Of a stretch of 64,000 nucleotides of DNA, positions 53,222 through 60,926 are shown piece by piece. The position numbers and the translations under genes were made by a program. Where the stretch lies: NCBI GenBank assembly GCA_028868535.1, contig JAGWUH010000001.1:62001-126000 (forward strand), read 5' to 3'. The number at the start of each line of letters is the position of its first letter. The stretch's first letter is position 1. The notes under the pieces were generated by a model. The model made no database searches and had not been told where the DNA came from. It saw only the letters and a list, made by a program, of their open reading frames with translations. This DNA is from Sphingomonadales bacterium. GTDB lineage: Bacteria > Pseudomonadota > Alphaproteobacteria > Sphingomonadales > Sphingomonadaceae.

Positions 53222-54909
53222 CAGATCGCACCTTCCTTCATCAGCTTCACGGCATGATCGGCCGCGCGCGCGGTCAGCGCCATGTACGTCAGCGACGGGT
53301 TGACGCAGCCCGATGATGCCATCGCGCCGCCGTCGGTGCAGAACAGGTTGGGCACTTCGTGCGCCTGGTTCCAGCCGTTGAGCACCGAGGTCTTCGGATC
53401 GCGGCCCATGCGCACCGTGCCCATCTCGTGGATGCCGAGGCCCGGAGGTCCGGCTTCCTTCGCCTGGTTGACCACGAAGGCGCCGGCGGCCTCGAGCATG
53501 GCACGGCCATCGGCGAGGATCTGCTTGGCCATCTTCGCCTCGTTCGGGCCCTGCTTGCACTCGATGTGCGGGATCGGCATTCCCCACTGGTCCTTGGCGG
53601 TCTTCTCGAGCGTCACGCGGTTCTCCGGGTTCGGCAGCATCTCGCCGAAACCCGAGATGTAGGCCATCCACGGCCCGATGTGGCGGCCCTGCTCCTTCAG
53701 CTCGGCGCCGATGCCCGGCATGCCGGCACGCGGCCGGCTGCCGAGGCGCGAGACGCCGCCCTGATAGCCATAGCCACGGACATAGCCGTCGCCGTCCTCG
53801 GCGTAGTTGCGGAAGCGCGGGATGTAGATGCCGGTGGGGCGGCGGCCCTTGTAGTAGCTGTCCTTCGGCCCCGGGAACATGCCGGCGGTGGACAGCGCAT
53901 ACATGTGGTCCATGATGTTGCGGCCGACCTGGTCCGAGCCGTTGGCAAGCCCGTTCGGGTTATGCTCGCTGGCCGAGTTCAGCAGGATGTAGGCCGAGTT
54001 GATCGCCGAGGCGTTCAGGAACACCAGCCGCGCCTCGTACGTGCGCCCGACCTTGGTCTTGCGATCGATCACGCGCACGCCGGTGGCCTTGCCGGTCTTC
54101 GGGTCCTGGATGATCGAGTGGACGATCGCGTCGGTCACCAGCGTCAGGTTGTTGGTGCGGCGGGCGGCGGGAAGCGAGTTGGTCAGGCTCGAATGCATCG
54201 CGCCGAAGCTGCAGCCACGCTCGCAGATCGAACGGTTGTTGCACGAGCTGCGACCCAGTTCCTCGTGCCACGGCTTGGCGACCGACAGGTTGGCGGTGCG
54301 GCCGATGATGACCTTGCGACTGCTCCACTTGCTCTCGACCGCGGCCTTGAACTGCTTCTCGGCGTCGTTCAGCTCGAAGCCGGGCAGGTAGTTCTCGCCG
54401 TCGGGCAACTGGGGCAAGCCGTCGCGGTCGCCGGCGACGCCGACGAACTTTTCCATCTTGTCGTACCAGGGCGCGATGTCAGCATAGCGGATCGGCCAGT
54501 CGACGCCGAAACCGTCCTTGGCATTGGCCTCGAAGTCGAGGTCGCTCAGCCGGTAGCTCTGGCGGCCCCACATGATCGAACGGCCGCCCGTGTGGTAGCC
54601 GCGGATCCAGGTGAAGTCCTTGTCCGCGGGCGTGGTATAGGGGTGGTCGCTGTCCTTGACCCAGAAGTGCTTGGTCGCCTCGCTGAAGGCGTAGCACTGG
54701 CTCTGCACCGGATAGTCGCGCGCGACTTCGTCCTCGGGAACCCGCATGGCGTTGGGGAACTCCCACGGCATGACCATGTCGGTGTAGTCCTTGCCGGGAT
54801 CGACATCGTTGCCGCGCTCCAGCACCAGCACCTTAAGGCCCGCCTCGCACAGTTCCTTGGCGGCGATGCCGCCGCTCATGCCGGAGCCGATCACAATTGC
54901 ATCAAACAT
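53221..54909 (-). CDS. GMC-family FAD dehydrogenase (glucose/glucoside 3-dehydrogenase-like catalytic subunit)
   Basis: A 562-residue FAD enzyme: dinucleotide fold at the N-terminus (AIVIGSGMSGGIAAKEL), HTGGRSIMWGRQSYRL flavin segment, and the C-terminal catalytic His (GIHEMGTVRMG) and Asn (GCVNPSLTYM). Cysteines 223, 229 and 233 are spaced C-x5-C-x3-C, as for the 3Fe-4S ligands known in bacterial FAD glucose dehydrogenase. The partner gene upstream encodes the matching small subunit. It likely oxidises the C3 hydroxyl of a sugar or glycoside in the periplasm; the electron-accepting cytochrome is not encoded here. Confidence 0.88.
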   Translation of the reverse strand: MFDAIVIGSGMSGGIAAKELCEAGLKVLVLERGNDVDPGKDYTDMVMPWEFPNAMRVPEDEVARDYPVQSQCYAFSEATKHFWVKDSDHPYTTPADKDFTWIRGYHTGGRSIMWGRQSYRLSDLDFEANAKDGFGVDWPIRYADIAPWYDKMEKFVGVAGDRDGLPQLPDGENYLPGFELNDAEKQFKAAVESKWSSRKVIIGRTANLSVAKPWHEELGRSSCNNRSICERGCSFGAMHSSLTNSLPAARRTNNLTLVTDAIVHSIIQDPKTGKATGVRVIDRKTKVGRTYEARLVFLNASAINSAYILLNSASEHNPNGLANGSDQVGRNIMDHMYALSTAGMFPGPKDSYYKGRRPTGIYIPRFRNYAEDGDGYVRGYGYQGGVSRLGSRPRAGMPGIGAELKEQGRHIGPWMAYISGFGEMLPNPENRVTLEKTAKDQWGMPIPHIECKQGPNEAKMAKQILADGRAMLEAAGAFVVNQAKEAGPPGLGIHEMGTVRMGRDPKTSVLNGWNQAHEVPNLFCTDGGAMASSGCVNPSLTYMALTARAADHAVKLMKEGAI

Positions 54910-54924
54910 GTCTGGTACTCCGGT

Positions 54925-55548
54925 TCAGAAGGGGCCGCCGCTGGCGAACGGGCGCATGCCGGGGGTGATCTTCAGGCTGGGCACCCACTTGCCGGGCACG
55001 TGCTCGTAGATCTCCTCCTTCGTCATCGCGACCTCGCTGGTGTAATAGAGCGTGATGATGAGGTCCTTCAGCTTGACCCAGGAAGGGTTCATCACCGGCG
55101 GGCCCGCCATCATCGCCTGCAGCGCGGTGAGCTTTTCCGTGGGCTTGGGGCCGGGCTTCATCGCATCCTTGTCGTAAGGCACCAGCAGCGCCTTGCGCCG
55201 CTCCGGCGACAGGGCGGCGAAGCTCTTCCGGTCGGCATCGCGTGCCAGCTTGTCGATCGCGGCGAGCACGCCGACGATCTGGCCGCGGGTGTCGGCCGAA
55301 GCCCAGGTCACCAGCATGCCGTCGATCAGGCGCGGCACGCCGACGCCGACGGCGCCCGGGGTTTCGTCTGCCGGGATCACCGTATCGGCCACGGCGGAAA
55401 GCGTGGCGAACTGCGGCGCGGCCAGGAATTTCTTCGCGGCCTTGCCCTTGGGCAGGGCGAACGCCTCGGGCGGCAGCGCGGCGGCGCCGATCAACAGTCC
55501 GATGCGGCCCATCAGTGCGCGGCGATTCATGGCAATTTCGTCGATCAT
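54925..55548 (-). CDS. Gluconate 2-dehydrogenase subunit 3 family protein
   Basis: The 207-residue small subunit of the GMC dehydrogenase. The N-terminus has a twin-arginine type signal (MNRRALMGRIGLLIGAAALPP after six residues) that can carry the folded complex to the periplasm, followed by the family's TLSAVADTVIPADETPGAVGVGVPRLID. The start ATG 55548 overlaps the preceding isomerase stop (ATGA); ATG 55530 is an alternative without a ribosome site. Confidence 0.88.
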   Translation of the reverse strand: MIDEIAMNRRALMGRIGLLIGAAALPPEAFALPKGKAAKKFLAAPQFATLSAVADTVIPADETPGAVGVGVPRLIDGMLVTWASADTRGQIVGVLAAIDKLARDADRKSFAALSPERRKALLVPYDKDAMKPGPKPTEKLTALQAMMAGPPVMNPSWVKLKDLIITLYYTSEVAMTKEEIYEHVPGKWVPSLKITPGMRPFASGGPF

Positions 55549-56405
55549 CGGGCCTGCTCCCAGCAGTTGCGAATGTAGGTGTACCCTTCGGTGTAGACGT
55601 CCTCGGGGTTGGCAAAGAAGTCGCGCCAGACGCGCGTGGCGGCTGCCAGCTCGGGCAAGCCCCGGCCGAACGCCTCGATCGTCAGCCAGCCCTCGTAGTC
55701 GAGTTCGCGGAGCGCCGCGATGGTCTCGCGGATCCGGGCATGGCCCCGGCCGGGCGTGCCGCGATCGTTCTCCGAAATGTGGACATGGGTGAGGTTGCCC
55801 GATGCGTGCAGCACGCGCAGCGCCGCCAGCGGGTCCTTTTCCTCGATGTTCGCGTGGAAGGTGTCGTAGAGGATGCCGATGCCGCCCTCGCCCACGCGCT
55901 CGGCATAGGCGATCGCCTGGTCGCAGGTGTTGAGCAGATAGGCCTCGAAGCGGTTCAGCGGCTCCAGCGCGGCGGTGATCCCGCAATTGTGCAGCAATGG
56001 CAGGAGCTTGCGATGCACTTCCGCGCAATGCTCAAGTTCACTTGAGGTTGGCGGCTCGCCGCTGAACACGCCGAGCGGCTGGAACCAGGGCCCGGCCATC
56101 ACCGTGCCGCCGAGCGCTTGCGCGCAATCGACCACGCGGCGCAGGTGATCGAAGCCCGCCTGGCGATGCGCGGGATCGTCCGAAAGCGGACTGTGCGCGA
56201 CGTCCGGGATCAGCGCCACGAACGTGCGCTCCAGCCCGAGATCGTCGAGGATGGCGCCCAGCCGGCGATAATGCGCGGGATCGGAGGCGTCGAAGATCGG
56301 AATCTCGACGCCGTCGAAGCCGGTCTGCTTGATCGCCGCCATGGTGGGCGCGTGATCCTCGGTCACGTGCCCGGTCCACAGCAGCATGTTCATGCCGATC
56401 TTCAC
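55545..56405 (-). CDS. Sugar isomerase/epimerase family protein (hydroxypyruvate isomerase-like)
   Basis: A 286-residue TIM-barrel of the xylose-isomerase-like group (MKIGMNMLLWTGHVTEDHAPT, ITAALEPLNRFEAYLLNT, GILYDTFHANIEEKD, THVHISENDRGTPGRGH). The metal-binding Glu, Asp, His and Glu residues of the family are present. In operons with GMC dehydrogenase and ThuA genes such proteins act on 3-keto-sugars or glycosides (inference). The GTG start 56405 overlaps the MFS stop (GTGA). Confidence 0.85.
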   Translation of the reverse strand: MKIGMNMLLWTGHVTEDHAPTMAAIKQTGFDGVEIPIFDASDPAHYRRLGAILDDLGLERTFVALIPDVAHSPLSDDPAHRQAGFDHLRRVVDCAQALGGTVMAGPWFQPLGVFSGEPPTSSELEHCAEVHRKLLPLLHNCGITAALEPLNRFEAYLLNTCDQAIAYAERVGEGGIGILYDTFHANIEEKDPLAALRVLHASGNLTHVHISENDRGTPGRGHARIRETIAALRELDYEGWLTIEAFGRGLPELAAATRVWRDFFANPEDVYTEGYTYIRNCWEQAR

Positions 56406-57718
56406 GTGACGTCGTTCCTCTTGCTTTCGATGAGCCGGACCAGGCCGAAAATGACGAACAGCGCCACCGGGATCGTCGCCACGGCCTTGAACGAGACTTC
56501 GGCGGCATGGGCGAGCACCGCGTGCATCGCCGGCGAGCCCGCCTGCAGCGCCGCGAACGCTTCCTGTCCGCCGGCCTTGGCGATCTTGGCATTGTCGTAG
56601 ATCTTGCCGATCTGCGGCAGCACGATGGTGATCGCCAGCGCGCCCGAGAAATTGACGATGCCGATCCCCCACGAGCCGCTGCGCGGATAGCGCCGCGCGA
56701 TCGCCGCCAGCATCGTCGGCCACATGAAGCACACGCCGAACGCCCACAGCGTTGCCGCCGCCAGTGCCGTCACCGGCGAATTGGCGGTGGCGAGCAGGTA
56801 GAGGCCGATTCCCGCCGGCACCGTGCTCATCCACAGCAGCCCCATGTCCGAGAACTTGTGCTCCAGCGGCCCGGCGAAGTGGCGCATCGCGAACATGATC
56901 GCGGCGACATAGACGTTGAGCAGCACGCCCTGCATGCCGACGGTCTCGGTCAGGGCCACCTGCACCCAGGCGCCGGGGGCAAGCTCGGTCGAGGCGGTGA
57001 GGAACATGATCGCCGGGAAGACCCAGAAGCCGGCATGCCGGAACGGCTCCGCCAGCATGTCGCAGAACGAGACGCCGGCCACCGTGCTCTCGGTCTGGGG
57101 AAATTCGTGCCGCAGCGCCCACAGTCCCAGCGCGGCGCCCGGCACCATGACCAGCGCGATCAGCGTGCGCCAGCCCAGCCCGGCGCCGAACAGGAGCACG
57201 CACAGCAACCCGCCGACGATCATGCCCGCCGGCCACCAGGCGTGGAGGACGTTCAGCTTGCCGGTCTTGTCCTCGGCGTACATCGTCGTGGTGATCGCGT
57301 TGATCGAACCTTCGGTGGCACCCCAGCCGAAACCGGTGGCGATCATGCCGGCATTGAGAACGGCGTAGACCGCGCCGAAACCGCCCGCTGCAGGGGCGAT
57401 CAGGATGAGCGCCGGGCCGACGATGAAACAGGCGCTGGCGAACAGGACGATCCGCTTCGCCCCGATGCGGTCGAGCAAGGGGCTGATCGCCAGCAGGCTG
57501 AGCGCGAAGCCCAGAAAGGCATTGCCGAGCACCGAAGCGATCAGTTCGCCGGAGTGGACGGCATCGACCGGGTCGAACAGCTCCGCCTTCATCGCTTCCG
57601 ACGCGCCCCCGCGAATGGCGTTGGCGACGGCAGCGGTGAACAGCGCCAGCACGCTGATCCAGAATATGGCCCTGTGATTGCCGGGTCTTGCGTGATTGGC
57701 CGGTCTTGTGGTCGTCAT
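56402..57718 (-). CDS. MFS transporter, sugar type
   Basis: A 438-residue, twelve-helix permease (FWISVLALFTAAVANAIRGG at helix 1, ATGFGWGATEGSINAITTTMY in the middle, FGVCFMWPTMLAAIARRYPRSG near helix 10). The layout resembles FucP/NupG-like sugar permeases. It lies between two isomerase-like genes in the sugar-oxidation operon and probably imports the oxidised or cleaved sugar. Confidence 0.85.
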   Translation of the reverse strand: MTTTRPANHARPGNHRAIFWISVLALFTAAVANAIRGGASEAMKAELFDPVDAVHSGELIASVLGNAFLGFALSLLAISPLLDRIGAKRIVLFASACFIVGPALILIAPAAGGFGAVYAVLNAGMIATGFGWGATEGSINAITTTMYAEDKTGKLNVLHAWWPAGMIVGGLLCVLLFGAGLGWRTLIALVMVPGAALGLWALRHEFPQTESTVAGVSFCDMLAEPFRHAGFWVFPAIMFLTASTELAPGAWVQVALTETVGMQGVLLNVYVAAIMFAMRHFAGPLEHKFSDMGLLWMSTVPAGIGLYLLATANSPVTALAAATLWAFGVCFMWPTMLAAIARRYPRSGSWGIGIVNFSGALAITIVLPQIGKIYDNAKIAKAGGQEAFAALQAGSPAMHAVLAHAAEVSFKAVATIPVALFVIFGLVRLIESKRNDVT

Positions 57719-57743
57719 CGGCCCTCTCCCATTCCGATGAAAG

Positions 57744-58790
57744 TCAGTCGAGGCCGAGGACCTTGCGGACCAATCCCATGTCCGCGCCGGTACCGGCGAA
57801 GTCGTCGAACGCCTTGTCCGCCTTGCGGATCATGTGCCGGGCGATGAACGGCGCTCCCTCCGCCGCGCCCTGCTCGGGGTGCTTGTACGCGCACTCCCAT
57901 TCGAGCACGGCCCAGCCGTCGTAGCCATGATGCGTCAGCTTCGTGAAGATCCCGCCGAAGTCGATCTGGCCGTCGCCGAGCGAACGGAACCGGCCGGGCC
58001 GCTCCGCCCAGCCCGAATAGGAGCCATAGACGCCGGCCTTGCCGTTCGGCCGGAACTCGGCATCCTTGACGTGGAAGCACTTGATGCGTTCGTGGTAGAA
58101 ATCGATGAACTGAAGGTAGTCGAGCTGCTGCAGCACGAAGTGCGACGGATCGTAGAGGATGCTCGCGCGCGGATGGTTGCCGACTGCTTCGAGGAAGCGC
58201 TCGAACGTGACGCCGTCGTGCAGGTCCTCGCCCGGATGCAGCTCGTAGGCGGCATCGACGCCGTTCTCCTCGAAGACGTCGAGGATTGGCGTCCATCGCC
58301 GGGCGAGTTCGGCGAAGCCTTCCTCGACCAGCCCGGCAGGACGCTGCGGCCAGGGATAGACCGTGTGCCACAGCAGCGCGCCCGAGAACGTCGCGTGCGC
58401 GGTGCAGCCGAAGCGGCGGCTGGCCCTGGCGGCGAGCTTCACCTGCTCCACCGCCCATTCGGTGCGCGCCGGAATGTTGCCGTGCAGCTGCGGCGGCGCG
58501 AACCCGTCGAACAGCGTGTCGTAGGCGGGATGGGTCGCGACCAGCTGGCCTTGCAGGTGGGTCGAAAGCTCGGTCACCTCGACGCCGTTGGCGGCGCACA
58601 CGCCCTTGACCTCGTCGACGTAGTCCTGGCTTTCGGCCGCCAGTTCGAGGTCGAACAGGCGCGCATCCCAGGTCGGGATCTGCACGCCCTTGTAGCCGAG
58701 CGATCCCATGTACCGGGTGATCGCGTCGAGCGAATTGAATGGTGCCTCGTCGCCCGCGAACTGGGCGAGGAAGATTGCGGGACCCTTCAT
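57744..58790 (-). CDS. Sugar phosphate isomerase/epimerase family protein
   Basis: A 348-residue TIM-barrel protein (LGYKGVQIPTWDARLFDL, DAAYELHPGEDLHDG, ASILYDPSHFVLQQLDY, IKCFHVKDAEFRPNG), with the Glu/Asp/His/Glu metal set of the xylose-isomerase-like fold. It is longer than the other family member in this operon. It overlaps the Gfo/Idh/MocA gene by four bases. A role in 3-keto-sugar isomerisation or cleavage is inferred from context. Confidence 0.85.
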   Translation of the reverse strand: MKGPAIFLAQFAGDEAPFNSLDAITRYMGSLGYKGVQIPTWDARLFDLELAAESQDYVDEVKGVCAANGVEVTELSTHLQGQLVATHPAYDTLFDGFAPPQLHGNIPARTEWAVEQVKLAARASRRFGCTAHATFSGALLWHTVYPWPQRPAGLVEEGFAELARRWTPILDVFEENGVDAAYELHPGEDLHDGVTFERFLEAVGNHPRASILYDPSHFVLQQLDYLQFIDFYHERIKCFHVKDAEFRPNGKAGVYGSYSGWAERPGRFRSLGDGQIDFGGIFTKLTHHGYDGWAVLEWECAYKHPEQGAAEGAPFIARHMIRKADKAFDDFAGTGADMGLVRKVLGLD

Positions 58791-59941
58791 GCCTTCGTCT
58801 CCTCGAGATCGACCCAGACCGCGCCGTTGCGGCTTGATTCCAGGCTCGCGCGCAGGAATTCCATGCCGCGCAGGGCATCGGCGATCGTGGCAAAGCCGGG
58901 CTCGCCGTCCGGCACCTGCGCGCCGCGCAATTGTTCGCCAAAGGCGCGATAGATGTTGGCGAAGGCTTCGAGGTAGCCTTCGGGATGCCCGCCCGGCGTG
59001 CGCTGGATGGCAAGGATGCCGGGATCGAGGTAGGCCCGGTTGGCGCCCGCGTGCCAGATCTCGGTCGGCCGGTCGCGATAGCCGATCCGCAGCGTATTGG
59101 GCTCTTCCTGCCGCCAGTGCAGCCCGGCCTCGTCGCAGTACACGTCGATCGCGAGGTCGTTGATGTCACCGACCAGCACCTGGCTGGCGGTCAGCGTGCC
59201 CTTGCCGCCGCCCGAGAGGTGGAACAGCGCGGCGCCGTCGTCGTCGATGCGGCGGCCTTCCAGCATCGTCAGCTCGGCGCAGATGCGCGTGATTCGCTCT
59301 CCGGTGATGAATTCCGCCAGGTTTGCCGCGTGGGTGCCGATGTCGCCGAACGCGCCGGCATCGCCCGATTGCGCCGGATCGACGCGCCAGGCCGCCTGCT
59401 TGTTGTTCTCCAGGTCGGCGGCCCGGCTGAGCCAGTCCTGCGTGTACTTGACGGCGACGCGGCGCACCTTGCCGAACTTGCCGGACGCCACCAACGCGCG
59501 CGCCTGCTTGACCAGCGGATAGCCGGTGTAGGTGTGCGTCACCGCGATCCGCCGGCCGGTATGCGCCACGGCGTCCGCGATCGCGCGTGCCGCCTCGACG
59601 CAGTCGGCCAGGGGCTTGTCGATGATCACGTCGAACCCGGCTTCCAGCGCAGCGATGGCCGGTGCCGCGTGGGCGTAATTGGGGGTGACGATCGCCACCG
59701 CCTCGATCCGCCGGTCGGCCGGCAGCGCGGCCTCCCGTTCCAGCATCTCGCTCCAGGAACCGTACGTGCGGTCCGCCGGCAAGCCGATTTCGGCGCCCGA
59801 GGTGCGGGCCTTCTCGGGCGTCGAGGACAGCGCGCCCGCGACCAGTTGCCAGTTGCCCGCAATCGCGGCGGCGGTGCGATGCACGCCGCCGATGAAGGCG
59901 CCCTGCCCGCCGCCGATCATGCCATAGGGGATCGGACCCAT
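58787..59941 (-). CDS. Gfo/Idh/MocA family oxidoreductase
   Basis: A 384-residue NAD(P)-dependent sugar dehydrogenase: N-terminal Rossmann fold (YGMIGGGQGAFIGGVHR), the E/DKP motif (IIDKPLADCVEAA), and the catalytic region GAFGDIGTHAANLAEFITG with the conserved Asp and His. It likely reduces a keto-sugar or oxidises a sugar in the cytoplasm. The start ATG 59941 overlaps the ThuA stop (TGATG), with AGGAG upstream. Confidence 0.9.
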   Translation of the reverse strand: MGPIPYGMIGGGQGAFIGGVHRTAAAIAGNWQLVAGALSSTPEKARTSGAEIGLPADRTYGSWSEMLEREAALPADRRIEAVAIVTPNYAHAAPAIAALEAGFDVIIDKPLADCVEAARAIADAVAHTGRRIAVTHTYTGYPLVKQARALVASGKFGKVRRVAVKYTQDWLSRAADLENNKQAAWRVDPAQSGDAGAFGDIGTHAANLAEFITGERITRICAELTMLEGRRIDDDGAALFHLSGGGKGTLTASQVLVGDINDLAIDVYCDEAGLHWRQEEPNTLRIGYRDRPTEIWHAGANRAYLDPGILAIQRTPGGHPEGYLEAFANIYRAFGEQLRGAQVPDGEPGFATIADALRGMEFLRASLESSRNGAVWVDLEETKA

Positions 59942-60828
59942 CACCTGCTCTCCTTGTTGCACTCGTCACCGCCGGTGCGCGCGGCCCATCCCACGGCATT
60001 GGCGAGCAGCCGCTGGTACTCGGGCTCGGCATAGGCTTCCGCGCGGTGGCCGAGCGCGGAATAGACCACCCGCCCGCGGCCTTCGCAGTGCCACCACACG
60101 ACCGGATGGTCGGCCCCCATGCGCAGGTCCTTCCCGAACATGCCCTCTGGATTGTAGGTCTTCTCGTCCACCGTCAGCAGCACGCCGTACCGCTTCGCGC
60201 GCGGGCTAGCGGCGAACGAGTACCACTCCTCGGTCCGCCGCCAACTCGCGGGCAGGCCGGCGTTCACGGGATGACCGGGATTTTCGACATGGACGGTCGC
60301 CGGCTGGAACTGCGGCTTCATCGTGTGCATCGTGAAGTGCGCGCCGATCAGCTGGTCGGTGTACCACTTCCAGCCCTCGTGCGAATTGTCGCCCGCGGCG
60401 TGAATGCCGAGGAAGCCGCCGCCCTGGCCGATCCACCACTTCAGCGCCGATTGCTGCTGACTGGTGAACACGTCGCCGCTGACGTTGTTGAACACCACCG
60501 CGTCGAACCGCGAGAGGATCTCCGGGCGGAACGCGGCGCCGCTCTCGGTCTGGAAATAGCCCCAACCGCGGTCCCGGGCGATCCTCTGGAACAAGGCGTT
60601 GGCGGCGGGAATGGCCTCCTCGTGACGGAAGGCGTTGGTCTTGGAGAACACCAGGATCGCCGGGCGCGGCAGGTTGGCGGGGATCTCGGGAGGCACGACT
60701 TCGTGCACGTGCACGCCGCCGAGGAACACGCGCTGGATCGTGTCCCGATAGCGGAACGCCTGGATGGCGATGAACGCCACGACCAGCGACAGCAGGATCA
60801 GCAATCCCCTTGCGATCTTCCGTACCAC
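59941..60828 (-). CDS. ThuA-domain protein with N-terminal membrane anchor
   Basis: A 295-residue protein anchored by one N-terminal helix (ARGLLILLSLVVAFIAIQAF), followed by a ThuA domain (AILVFSKTNAFRHEEAIPAAN, RFDAVVFNNVSGDVFT, GGGFLGIHAAGDNSHEGW). It is close to the protein at 52115 over the whole ThuA domain but lacks the extra helical domain. It is the first gene of the sugar-oxidation operon, with a LacI-type operator 46 bp upstream. Confidence 0.87.
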   Translation of the reverse strand: MVRKIARGLLILLSLVVAFIAIQAFRYRDTIQRVFLGGVHVHEVVPPEIPANLPRPAILVFSKTNAFRHEEAIPAANALFQRIARDRGWGYFQTESGAAFRPEILSRFDAVVFNNVSGDVFTSQQQSALKWWIGQGGGFLGIHAAGDNSHEGWKWYTDQLIGAHFTMHTMKPQFQPATVHVENPGHPVNAGLPASWRRTEEWYSFAASPRAKRYGVLLTVDEKTYNPEGMFGKDLRMGADHPVVWWHCEGRGRVVYSALGHRAEAYAEPEYQRLLANAVGWAARTGGDECNKESR

Positions 60829-60874
60829 GTCCCTCTCCCGCCCACCGGTTTCGAGCTTTGCGTCAACCCCGGCT

Positions 60875-60888
60875 AGATAGCGCTACCA
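60875..60888. promoter_or_regulatory. Candidate LacI-family operator
   Basis: AGATAGCGCTACCA contains the 8-bp palindrome TAGCGCTA and a perfect right half of TGGTAGCGCTACCA, the form often bound by LacI-family regulators of sugar genes in this group of bacteria. It is 46 bp upstream of the first ThuA gene. No LacI regulator gene is in the window. Confidence 0.55.
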
Positions 60889-60926
60889 TAATCGGTGTCG
60901 CGGCCGGGTCAAGCACGCTCCCTTCG

